Shown here: piece by piece, positions 25,915 through 33,147 of the stretch | Layout of the letters: every line of letters starts with the position of its first letter | How positions within the stretch are numbered: position 1 is the stretch's first letter | Assembly (NCBI GenBank): GCA_024398955.1 | Contig: JAKSIG010000013.1 | Coordinates: forward strand, 1-64,000 | Length of the DNA stretch: 64,000 nt | Origin: Fibrobacter sp. | Lineage (GTDB): Bacteria > Fibrobacterota > Fibrobacteria > Fibrobacterales > Fibrobacteraceae | Direction: 5' to 3' | The notes under the pieces: model-generated | Databases searched by the model: none | The model's input: the letters and a program-made list of their open reading frames with translations, nothing else | Told to the model about the DNA's origin: nothing | Made by a program: the position numbers and the translations under genes

Positions 25915-27870
25915 ATGTGTGGTTTAAAGAAAACTTTTGGAATTGCCGCTATGGCAACTCTGGCATTTGCTGCCTCAGCAAATGCTCACCCCGATAGCTT
26001 GGTGCTTACGCCCCCTCTGGGCTGGAACAGCTGGAACGTGTTCCACGAAAATATTAACGAGAACCAGATCAAGGAAGTTGCCGACGCCATGGTTTCTTCC
26101 GGCCTTCGCGATGTGGGCTACATCTATCTGAACTTGGATGACAACTGGATGGATACCAAGCGCGACGCCAATGGTGACCTTCAGAACCATCCCAAGACTT
26201 TCCCCAGTGGCATGAAGGCTCTGGCCGATTACATTCATAAGAAGGGCCTGAAGTTCGGCGTGTATGGCGACCGCGGTAAACGTACCTGCCATCATTACAA
26301 CAGCAACTGGGAAAGCGAAAACGGCTCCTACATGCACGAAGAACAGGATGCCAAGAAGTTTGCCGAATGGGGCGTTGACTACCTGAAGTACGATAACTGC
26401 GACCCGGCTCCCGGCTCCAACCAGGAAGCGGATTACACCCGCATGAGTAAGGCTCTCCGCAATTCCGGCCGCGACATCGTGTTCAGCATTTGCGCCTGGG
26501 AATATAAGGACTGGATGCCGAAAATCGCCCATCTGTGGCGTACCACTTTCGATATTGGCCCCGAATGGAGATCTACCTCCTGGTACCGCGGCGTTTACGA
26601 AATTATCGATGCCAATGACAAGTACTGGAAGATTGCAAAGCCGGGTAACTGGAATGACCCGGACATGCTGGAAGTGGATAACAGAAACCTGACTTACGAA
26701 GAACAGAAGTCCCAGATGACCATGTGGTCCATTATGGCGGCTCCCATCATGATCAGTTCCGATGTCCGCAAGATGAGTGATCAGGTTAAGGACCTTTACC
26801 TGAACAAGGATATGATTGCCATTAACCAGGACTCCCTGGGCGTTCAGGGCCATCGAATTTCCAATGTGAACGGCAAGCAGGTTTGGACCAAACCCTTGCG
26901 CAATGGTGACCTCGCTGTAGCCCTCCTGAATGACAATACCTCTACCCAGACTATCGAAGTCAACTTTAAGGATATTGGCGTAGAAGGCGAGGTGGAAGTC
27001 CGTGATGCCTGGCAGAAGAAGGATCTTGGTCCTAGATCTAGTGTTTCGGCAGAAGTTCCTGCTCACGGTTCTGTGTTGCTACGCCTTGTTGTAAAGCCCG
27101 TTCCTCGTGAACCCTTTGGCGGTAAGGCCGCTGCCATTCCTGGCAAGATCGAAATGGAAAACTTCGACATTCCGGGCACTGGCGCAGGTAACGCTTCCTT
27201 CAACGAAATGGATTCCGAAAACCATGGCGATAGCGATCTTCGCCCGGGTACCGGTGTGGACCTCTACAAGAAGGCAACTGGCGTAATTGTGGGTTACAAC
27301 CAGGCTGGCGAATGGCTGGAATACACCGTGAACGTCGCTGAAACCGGCACTTACACCATGTTCGCTGCAGTGGCTTCTGCCAATGAAACCTCTGGCTTTA
27401 AGCTGTCCATGGATGGTAAGGATATCACCGAAGAAATCCTTGTTCCCAAGGCTGCCGAAGGTGAAGAAAACTATGATGACTACAACAAGGTGAAGGCCAA
27501 TGTGAACCTTACCAAGGGAGAACACATCATGCGCTTTACTGTTACCGGTGACTGGATGGATATCGACTATATCAACTTTGTGGCTGGCGAAAATGCAAAG
27601 GACGACGCTCCCATCGAAGGCAAGGAAGATACCGACATCGTAGATACTTCTGCAGTAGATTCTTCAGAGGCGATCGCTAACAGAATAGTTAACCTTGTGA
27701 ATGTCCATGGGGAATACAATGTGTTCTCCTTGACGGGAAAGCTTATTGGTCGCGTTCAGTCTTCTGTTAATGGTATGTCTGAATCCCTGAAAAATGCAGG
27801 CTATGCCAAGGGCGTCTACATGGTCCGTGAAGTTCGCGGAAATAGAGTGCAGCGCGTTCAGGTAAAGTAG
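25915..27870 (+). CDS. Secreted GH27 alpha-galactosidase with CBM6
   Basis: 651 residues with AAGGAG before the ATG. The signal peptide ends ANA (about 24). GH27 barrel and sandwich at about 28-395: PPLGWNSWNVF at the start of the barrel, nucleophile Asp in DYLKYDNCDP, acid/base Asp in WRTTFDIGPEW. It should release alpha-galactosyl side groups from galactomannan or xylan; beta-L-arabinopyranosidase is a known alternative within the family. CBM6 at about 400-560, linker, C-terminal module at about 585-651. Confidence 0.9.
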   Translation: MCGLKKTFGIAAMATLAFAASANAHPDSLVLTPPLGWNSWNVFHENINENQIKEVADAMVSSGLRDVGYIYLNLDDNWMDTKRDANGDLQNHPKTFPSGMKALADYIHKKGLKFGVYGDRGKRTCHHYNSNWESENGSYMHEEQDAKKFAEWGVDYLKYDNCDPAPGSNQEADYTRMSKALRNSGRDIVFSICAWEYKDWMPKIAHLWRTTFDIGPEWRSTSWYRGVYEIIDANDKYWKIAKPGNWNDPDMLEVDNRNLTYEEQKSQMTMWSIMAAPIMISSDVRKMSDQVKDLYLNKDMIAINQDSLGVQGHRISNVNGKQVWTKPLRNGDLAVALLNDNTSTQTIEVNFKDIGVEGEVEVRDAWQKKDLGPRSSVSAEVPAHGSVLLRLVVKPVPREPFGGKAAAIPGKIEMENFDIPGTGAGNASFNEMDSENHGDSDLRPGTGVDLYKKATGVIVGYNQAGEWLEYTVNVAETGTYTMFAAVASANETSGFKLSMDGKDITEEILVPKAAEGEENYDDYNKVKANVNLTKGEHIMRFTVTGDWMDIDYINFVAGENAKDDAPIEGKEDTDIVDTSAVDSSEAIANRIVNLVNVHGEYNVFSLTGKLIGRVQSSVNGMSESLKNAGYAKGVYMVREVRGNRVQRVQVK

Positions 27871-27921
27871 TCTGATTCGGCATAGAATTCAGTTTATCTA
27901 AAAGTTGGAACTTAGGTTCCC

Positions 27922-27948
27922 GCGGGGTAGAAATACCCCGTTTTTTTT
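27922..27948 (+). terminator. Terminator after GH27 gene
   Basis: CGGGGTA GAAA TACCCCG followed by eight T. Confidence 0.88.
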
Positions 27949-28037
27949 GTGCCTGAAATAGTAAGTTATTGTCTGCAAGGCGTTTTTTTTGGGGAAAATG
28001 GTGCAATTTTAAGTATTTTATCCGATGTGATTCAAGT

Positions 28038-28053
28038 TTGGCACGGACTTTGC
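28038..28053 (+). promoter_or_regulatory. Sigma-54 (RpoN) type promoter
   Basis: TTGGCACGGACTTTGC matches the -24/-12 consensus YTGGCACGrNNNTTGC. GG (28040-28041) and GC (28052-28053) are separated by the required 10 bp. Transcription would start near 28065, 25 bp before the GTG start. No enhancer site was identified. Confidence 0.7.
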
Positions 28054-28089
28054 GATAAGGGCGTGAACAACAAACAAAAGAGGTTTATT

Positions 28090-28542
28090 GTGAAGACAAA
28101 ACTGATGCCCGCAATCGCATTCTCCCTGGTGGGATTCTTTGCATCTGCATCCTTGGCTCAGGAAGATGCTCCTGTGGTTGACCAGCCCGCAGTTTCTGAA
28201 GAGGTGGCAACCGAGGCTGCCGATGTGAAGGCTGACAAGGCAACTAAGGAAGATCCTCGTGCCGATCGAGCCAAGGAACGTTTTGAACGCAAGGATGCCA
28301 AAAAGGCTGAAATTGCAAACCACAAGGCCGAAAAAGACGCTCAGAAGGCTGAAAAGAAGGCCTTGAAGGACGAACGCAAGGCCGAAAAGGACGCTCAGAA
28401 AGCTGAAAAGAAGGCCTTGAAGGATGAACGCAAGGCCGAAAAGGACGCCCAGAAGGCTGAAAAGAAGGCTTTGATGGACGAACGCAAGGCCGAAAAGAAG
28501 GCCGCCAAGGAAGAACGTAAGGCTGATCGTCAGAAAGATTAA
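28090..28542 (+). CDS. Secreted Lys/Glu/Ala-rich repeat protein
   Basis: 150 residues from GTG 28090, preceded by AGAGGT. The signal peptide ends SLA (about 23); the mature part begins QEDAPVVDQP and turns into highly charged sequence. From about residue 78 there are three tandem copies of the 18-residue unit KAEKDAQKAEKKALKDER and a degenerate fourth, predicted to be a long solvent-exposed helix or coiled coil. I do not recognise a family. It lacks a CBM and the C-terminal module of its neighbours, and its promoter is sigma-54-like, so it appears to be an insertion in the island under separate control. An envelope spacer or cation-binding role would be speculation. Confidence 0.65.
   Translation: MKTKLMPAIAFSLVGFFASASLAQEDAPVVDQPAVSEEVATEAADVKADKATKEDPRADRAKERFERKDAKKAEIANHKAEKDAQKAEKKALKDERKAEKDAQKAEKKALKDERKAEKDAQKAEKKALMDERKAEKKAAKEERKADRQKD
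28324..28485 (+). repeat. Three tandem 54-bp coding repeats
   Basis: Units 28324-28377, 28378-28431 and 28432-28485, nearly identical, encoding an 18-residue Lys/Glu/Ala unit. A partial fourth unit follows. Direct repeats of this kind can expand or contract by slippage. Confidence 0.9.
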
Positions 28543-28549
28543 TAGCCTT

Positions 28550-28613
28550 TTGACAAAATGTCAATGAAAGGTGCCTGAAGAGTAAATCTTCAGGCCCTTT
28601 TTGTAGATATCTT
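28550..28613 (+). promoter_or_regulatory. Palindromic operator plus -10 of the GH5 gene
   Basis: TTGACAAAATGTCAA (centre 28557) and TATCTT from 28608, 51 bp apart. The leader to the start at 28718 is about 100 bases, the longest in the set. Confidence 0.8.
28573..28602 (+). terminator. Terminator lodged inside the GH5 promoter region
   Basis: GCCTGAAG, seven-base loop, CTTCAGGC, then CCTTTTT. It ends transcription of the Lys/Glu protein gene between the operator and the -10 box of the next gene. Confidence 0.85.
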
Positions 28614-28717
28614 TATTTATGTAAAATGCGTTGTGGTGGCGTTTTTTACATCGATGCACTGTGGTGGGTGCATGCAGCGGGACTTTTGTTCTTGACTGCA
28701 AAAATTGTGAGGAAAAT

Positions 28718-30529
28718 ATGGGTATGTTCAAGAGTTTGAAGAGCTCTATTTCTGCTGCAGCCCTTGTCGCTTTTGTTGCGGGATCTGCAGTTAATTCTTT
28801 TGCCATTACAAACCAGTTCCGAGGTGTGAACTGGGCCGATAAGCGCGACAACTTTGTGTCCGATGCGTTGGTTCTTTCCGGTATGGCCGGGGTAGGTTCT
28901 TACGACGGGGCTGTCACTGTTGCAGAGCGCGTTATTGGCGGCTTTGTAGAACAGTTGGGTACGAATAGCGTGCGTCTGCCTATCAATGAACCGACGGTCA
29001 CCGGCAGCTACTGGAATACCTACAAGGGTGTTCTCGATGTTGCCTTAAAGTATGGCCGTACGGTTATGGGCTATTGGGGACCTGCACAGCCCGCTGGCCC
29101 CAAGGACATGAATAACTGGTGGAAGATGTGGGAAGTCGTGGTAAAGACTTACGGCGACAATCCCAATGCCTACTTTGAAATTTTCAATGAACCCCACATG
29201 TACAGCAAGACGGAACTTCGAGATCTGTATGCCAAGTGGCTAGAAAAGTTCCCCGATGTTCCCCGCGACCATATTCTTCTGGATGGTTCTGGCCTGGCAT
29301 GGAATGTGCCCGATATTGCTGACGACCCCCGTTTTGACGGCTGCCTTTTTGCGGTTCATGAATACACCTTCTGGAACATGAGCATTACCACTGAACAGGG
29401 CTGGATGAACAGCTTCAAGGGCAAGGTGGGCAAGTACGCCGACCGTACTGTAGCTACTGAATGGGGCGGTGCCATGGGCCCTGGTGACAAGAACGGTGTC
29501 CATTACGAAGTCATGGATTACAACGATCCCAATCCCAAGAACTACTTCATGGCTTACATCCGCGGTATGTCCGAACAGTTGCGTCAATGGAAGATGGGTA
29601 GCTTCTACTGGGTGGGCCTCCGCGATGGAGACTGGTACAGCATGATGAAGCGTAGCGGTGAAGGTGCGAACATCAAGCTTGAAATTGTGAATCAGTCTGG
29701 CGTAGACCGCATGCAGTATTCCTGGACCGATACCGTGGAAGTAAAGCCTGTTCCTCAGGAACCCTTTGGCGGCAAGGCTTGGGCGGTTCCTGGCAAGATT
29801 CAGGCCGAGGATTTTGATGTTCCTGGCGTTGGCAAGAATAACGATTCCTATTACGACAAGGACAAGGAAAATCATGGCGATTCAGACTACCGTAAGGATA
29901 CCGGCGTTGATCTGTACAAGAAGTCTGGCGACCGTGTTGTTGTAGGCTATATTCAGAACGGTGAATGGCTGGAATACACTGTCAATGCTGCCAAGGCCGG
30001 CGACTACACCATGTTTGCTGCAGTTGCTTCCGACGGGGGTTCCAGCTTTAGCGTGTCTGTCGATGGAAAGGTTGTTGTGGAAAATATCGAAGTTCCCAAG
30101 GCCGACAAGGCCGAAGGCGACGAACAGAACTTTGATGACTACGCCAAGGTCAGTGCGAACGTAAGCCTTACCGCAGGCGAGCATGTTGTACGTGTGACAG
30201 CCACTGCCGACTGGTTCGACATAGACTACTTTACCTTTGTAGAAGGCAAGGATGCTACTGATCCTGAACCTATCGTAAAGGATCCTGTAGACTCCGATGA
30301 TCCGGGAGTTGAACCTGGTGAAGATTGCAAGGATTCTTCTGACGAAGGTTGTGAAGAAACTATCGCAATTCGCAGCCATGGTATATCTGTTGCTCCTGTG
30401 GATATGTCCAGGGCCCAGTATTTTGATATGCGAGGGAATCGCATTAGCAGAAATGCTGCCTTGGGACAGGGTGTGTACCTGATTCGCATTCCTGGCGTGA
30501 AAAACCTGATTGTTCGTAAGGCGAAATAA
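28718..30529 (+). CDS. Secreted GH5 glycosidase with CBM6
   Basis: 603 residues from ATG 28718 (GAGG just upstream); ATG 28724 is an alternative and an in-frame ATG at 28631 would disrupt the signal. The signal peptide ends NSFA (about 29). GH5 barrel at about 30-340: acid/base Glu in EIFNEPHMY, nucleophile Glu in VATEWGGAMG. The subfamily is not assignable by eye, so endoglucanase, mannanase and xylan-active options remain. CBM6 at about 346-510, a paired-Cys acidic linker (CKDSSDEGC), and a short C-terminal module at about 545-603. Confidence 0.82.
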   Translation: MGMFKSLKSSISAAALVAFVAGSAVNSFAITNQFRGVNWADKRDNFVSDALVLSGMAGVGSYDGAVTVAERVIGGFVEQLGTNSVRLPINEPTVTGSYWNTYKGVLDVALKYGRTVMGYWGPAQPAGPKDMNNWWKMWEVVVKTYGDNPNAYFEIFNEPHMYSKTELRDLYAKWLEKFPDVPRDHILLDGSGLAWNVPDIADDPRFDGCLFAVHEYTFWNMSITTEQGWMNSFKGKVGKYADRTVATEWGGAMGPGDKNGVHYEVMDYNDPNPKNYFMAYIRGMSEQLRQWKMGSFYWVGLRDGDWYSMMKRSGEGANIKLEIVNQSGVDRMQYSWTDTVEVKPVPQEPFGGKAWAVPGKIQAEDFDVPGVGKNNDSYYDKDKENHGDSDYRKDTGVDLYKKSGDRVVVGYIQNGEWLEYTVNAAKAGDYTMFAAVASDGGSSFSVSVDGKVVVENIEVPKADKAEGDEQNFDDYAKVSANVSLTAGEHVVRVTATADWFDIDYFTFVEGKDATDPEPIVKDPVDSDDPGVEPGEDCKDSSDEGCEETIAIRSHGISVAPVDMSRAQYFDMRGNRISRNAALGQGVYLIRIPGVKNLIVRKAK

Positions 30530-30569
30530 GCCGAGAAATTCCCCAAATACGGTTTTTTATTAAAAAATA

Positions 30570-30606
30570 GCCTTTTTACCCCGAAATGAGGTAAAAGGGC
30601 CTTTTT
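30570..30606 (+). terminator. Terminator after GH5 gene
   Basis: GCCTTTTTACC, nine-base loop, GGTAAAAGGGC, then a T-run. Confidence 0.85.
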
Positions 30607-30722
30607 GATATTTTTGCAAAAGTATTTGCAAAAATGGTGCGTTTTTTCGAAAAAGGAGAGGTACTTTTGTACATGTGATGTTGTGCATCAGTCCATGTGT
30701 CAAATAAAAAAGGACAAAGGGA

Positions 30723-32750
30723 ATGTTTGAAAAAATTAGTGTTAGGTCACTTCTCTCTATCGCAGCTGTTGCAGTTCTGCCGAGTAGCGTATTTGCTGCA
30801 ACGACTTTGAACGTAAGCCTTGGCGATAGCATTCGTCCGGTAACCCATGTGGCTTCCGGCTCGCTCTACGGCTTTACAGAGACCCTCCCCAGCAATGTGG
30901 ATGCCGATGTGGCTCCCCTTAAGCCCAATGTGTTCCTGGCTCCCGCACGTAGCGGTAATGGCCGCCAGCAGCCCATTGGCGGCGCCTTCCTGATTTCTCC
31001 CCGTCTCAAGAATACCACCGCAAAGGTCCAGATTCGCCTTGCCGATATTTTGCCGGGTTGGCCCTACAAGTACCAGAATTGGGATAGCTGGGAAAAGGAA
31101 GTCACTTCTGTCATTAACGACAAGAAGTCTTCTGCAGTTCAGAACTTTGACGGCTACGAAATCTGGAACGAACCCAACGACACCTGGAAAGGTTCCGATA
31201 ACTTCGAAAGGGATCTGTGGAAGCCGACATACGACTTGATTCGCAAACTTGATCCGGGCGCTAAAATCATCGGACCGTCCTATTCCTATTACAACTCCTC
31301 CAGGATGGAAAACTTCCTCAAGTTCTGTGTACAGAACAACTGCCTGCCCGATGTGATCAGCTGGCACCAGTGGGGTTCCGAAGGCTTTGTTGGCGCCCTG
31401 GAAAACCTGCGCAGCCTCGAAAAGAAGTACAACATTTCTCCCCGCGCCATCAGCATTAATGAATACTCCGATGGAGAACACACCTATGAAGGCTGCCCGG
31501 GAATTTCTGTTCCCTTCATTGCTAAGTTTGAACGCCACGGCGTTGAAAGTGCAATGATTTCCTGGTGGTTCGTACCGCTTCCAGGTCGCTTGGGTAGCTT
31601 GCTTACCGCTCAGAACCAGCGCGGTGGTGGTTGGCATCTGTACAAGTGGTACGGTGACATGTCTGGCTACATGGCCAAGGTTACCCCTCCCAACGACAAG
31701 AGTGCCGGTGTCGATGGCTTTGCTGCTGTAGATGCCAAGCAGAACTATGCAAGCGTCGTTATTGGCGGAAACACCCTGGGTGATGTCAATGTGGTCTTTG
31801 ACAAGATTCCGGCCTTCTTGGGCGGCAAGGTCAAGGCCATTGTGGAACGTGTTGTCTGGAAGGACAAGGATACTGCGGTCCCCAAGACCGATACCCTTTC
31901 TACCAAGGAATACACCATGAACGGAACCACTCTTACCGTTCCGCTGAATATCGAAAGTAAGTTCTATGGTTACCGTGTCTACCTGACTCCTGTTAACGTT
32001 CCTCTGAAGCCCTACAAGGATGTAATTGAACTCCCCGGTAAGGTGGAAGCAGAAAACTACGATGTGGCTGGTCAGGGATTCTCTTACTTCGATAACGATG
32101 CCGAAAACAGGGCTGGTGATTACCGTGAAGATGGCGTTGATATTGAAAAGGCTGGCGATAACTATGTAATCGGTTATACCGAAGCCAATGAATGGCTCAA
32201 GTATTCTGTAGACGTAGTTTCCGAAGGCGAATACGAAATTACTGCAAATGTAGCTGCCGCCTCTGATACCAAGGGCTTCAAGCTGTTCCTGGATGACGAG
32301 GAACTGACGGGTGAATATACCATTCCTGCTACAGGTGAAGATTGGAAAACCTATAAGGTCGTGAAGGTTGGCAGCGCCAAGCTCACTGCTGGTAAGCATG
32401 TGCTGAAGCTTCAGATTGACGGCCCCTACGTGAATATTGACTGGGTCAATTTTGCGGAACCTGTTCCCGAAGTTCCGGAAACTCCCGAAACGGCAGATTC
32501 GACTGACGTTGTCGATACCAACTCTATAGCTATTGGACAGTTCGTGGATCGTATGAATGGCCTTGGCCTGAAGATCGCTAATGAGGCCTTTGCAGTCTTT
32601 GACCTGAATGGCTCCTTCCTTGGAAAGGTTGCTGCAAGGGATTTCCAGAGTCTGCGCCACGAAACTCGTAATCTGGTAAAGAAGGATGGCCTCTACATTG
32701 CCAAGTCTCTAAAGTCTGGTTCTGTAGTTCGTCTGAATATTTCCAGATAA
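30723..32750 (+). CDS. Secreted clan GH-A glycosidase, GH39-like, with CBM
   Basis: 675 residues; AAAGG precedes the ATG. The signal peptide ends SVFA (25). A barrel domain at about 27-350 has an acid/base motif EIWNEPNDTW and a likely nucleophile in ISINEYSDGEH, a pattern closest to GH39; a beta domain follows to about 425. GH39 members are beta-xylosidases or related enzymes, but the match is weak and the family could differ. CBM at about 429-580 (LPGKVEAENYD) belongs to the second CBM subtype of the island. C-terminal module at about 610-675. This is the only plus-strand enzyme gene of the island with no copy of the palindromic operator at the expected position. Confidence 0.65.
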   Translation: MFEKISVRSLLSIAAVAVLPSSVFAATTLNVSLGDSIRPVTHVASGSLYGFTETLPSNVDADVAPLKPNVFLAPARSGNGRQQPIGGAFLISPRLKNTTAKVQIRLADILPGWPYKYQNWDSWEKEVTSVINDKKSSAVQNFDGYEIWNEPNDTWKGSDNFERDLWKPTYDLIRKLDPGAKIIGPSYSYYNSSRMENFLKFCVQNNCLPDVISWHQWGSEGFVGALENLRSLEKKYNISPRAISINEYSDGEHTYEGCPGISVPFIAKFERHGVESAMISWWFVPLPGRLGSLLTAQNQRGGGWHLYKWYGDMSGYMAKVTPPNDKSAGVDGFAAVDAKQNYASVVIGGNTLGDVNVVFDKIPAFLGGKVKAIVERVVWKDKDTAVPKTDTLSTKEYTMNGTTLTVPLNIESKFYGYRVYLTPVNVPLKPYKDVIELPGKVEAENYDVAGQGFSYFDNDAENRAGDYREDGVDIEKAGDNYVIGYTEANEWLKYSVDVVSEGEYEITANVAAASDTKGFKLFLDDEELTGEYTIPATGEDWKTYKVVKVGSAKLTAGKHVLKLQIDGPYVNIDWVNFAEPVPEVPETPETADSTDVVDTNSIAIGQFVDRMNGLGLKIANEAFAVFDLNGSFLGKVAARDFQSLRHETRNLVKKDGLYIAKSLKSGSVVRLNISR

Positions 32751-32767
32751 CAAAGTTGATTGCCGGA

Positions 32768-32798
32768 TTGAATAATGATTTGGAATTGTCTATCTTTG
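32768..32798 (+). promoter_or_regulatory. Housekeeping-type promoter of a leaderless small gene
   Basis: TTGAAT (32768-32773), 17 bp, TATCTTTG (32791-32798). The ATG at 32804 lies 13 bases after the first T of the -10, so transcription would start at or next to the start codon. Confidence 0.6.
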
Positions 32799-32803
32799 GA
32801 TCC

Positions 32804-32983
32804 ATGAGAGAACCAATTAAAGACGAATCCAAATTGGATGACGAAAAGGCAAAAAAGGCAAGCGACCGCGTTAAGAGAATGCGCGGGTGGCTTGGAGTAA
32901 AAAGTTCCGTGGAAACTCATAACCTTGGCGGTGGCGGAGATATCCTTATTGATGTTGACGCCCCAAATGGTTGGAACCGATAA
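32804..32983 (+). CDS. Small protein of unknown function, probably leaderless
   Basis: 59 residues, highly charged, beginning MREPIKDESKLDDEKAKKAS and ending with a Gly-rich GGGGDILIDVDAPNGWNR. No signal peptide and no family recognised. The support is a well-formed promoter whose start point coincides with the ATG, a clear stop, and position in an otherwise empty gap between two enzyme genes. An in-frame upstream ATG at 32756 would place the promoter inside the gene. It could be a cytoplasmic adaptor or a remnant; I cannot tell. Confidence 0.5.
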   Translation: MREPIKDESKLDDEKAKKASDRVKRMRGWLGVKSSVETHNLGGGGDILIDVDAPNGWNR

Positions 32984-33025
32984 TTTCTGGACGTCGCAAT
33001 AGACTTTCTCAAAAAATAAACGTCC

Positions 33026-33061
33026 CATCCCATTGACAACTTGTCCATGGGATGTTTTTTT
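33026..33061 (+). terminator. Terminator hairpin formed by the extended operator
   Basis: CATCCCATTGACAA, one base, TTGTCCATGGGATG (one mismatch), followed by seven T. The 15-bp operator is the top of this hairpin. No other terminator follows the small gene upstream. Confidence 0.7.
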
Positions 33062-33096
33062 ATGCCGTTTTATTTTAGACGACTTAAAGATATCTT
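33033..33096 (+). promoter_or_regulatory. Palindromic operator plus -10 of the GH141-like gene
   Basis: TTGACAACTTGTCCA (centre 33040) and TATCTT from 33091, 51 bp apart. Gene start at 33148. Confidence 0.85.
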
Positions 33097-33147
33097 TAGA
33101 TTGGTTGAAGAGCGAATTTTGTTTGGAGTCGCTCATAGAGAGGAAAT

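Noticed and set aside
28324-28485. Three regular repeats as a possible CRISPR array
   Set aside because: They are contiguous 54-bp coding repeats in frame, with no spacers and no cas genes.
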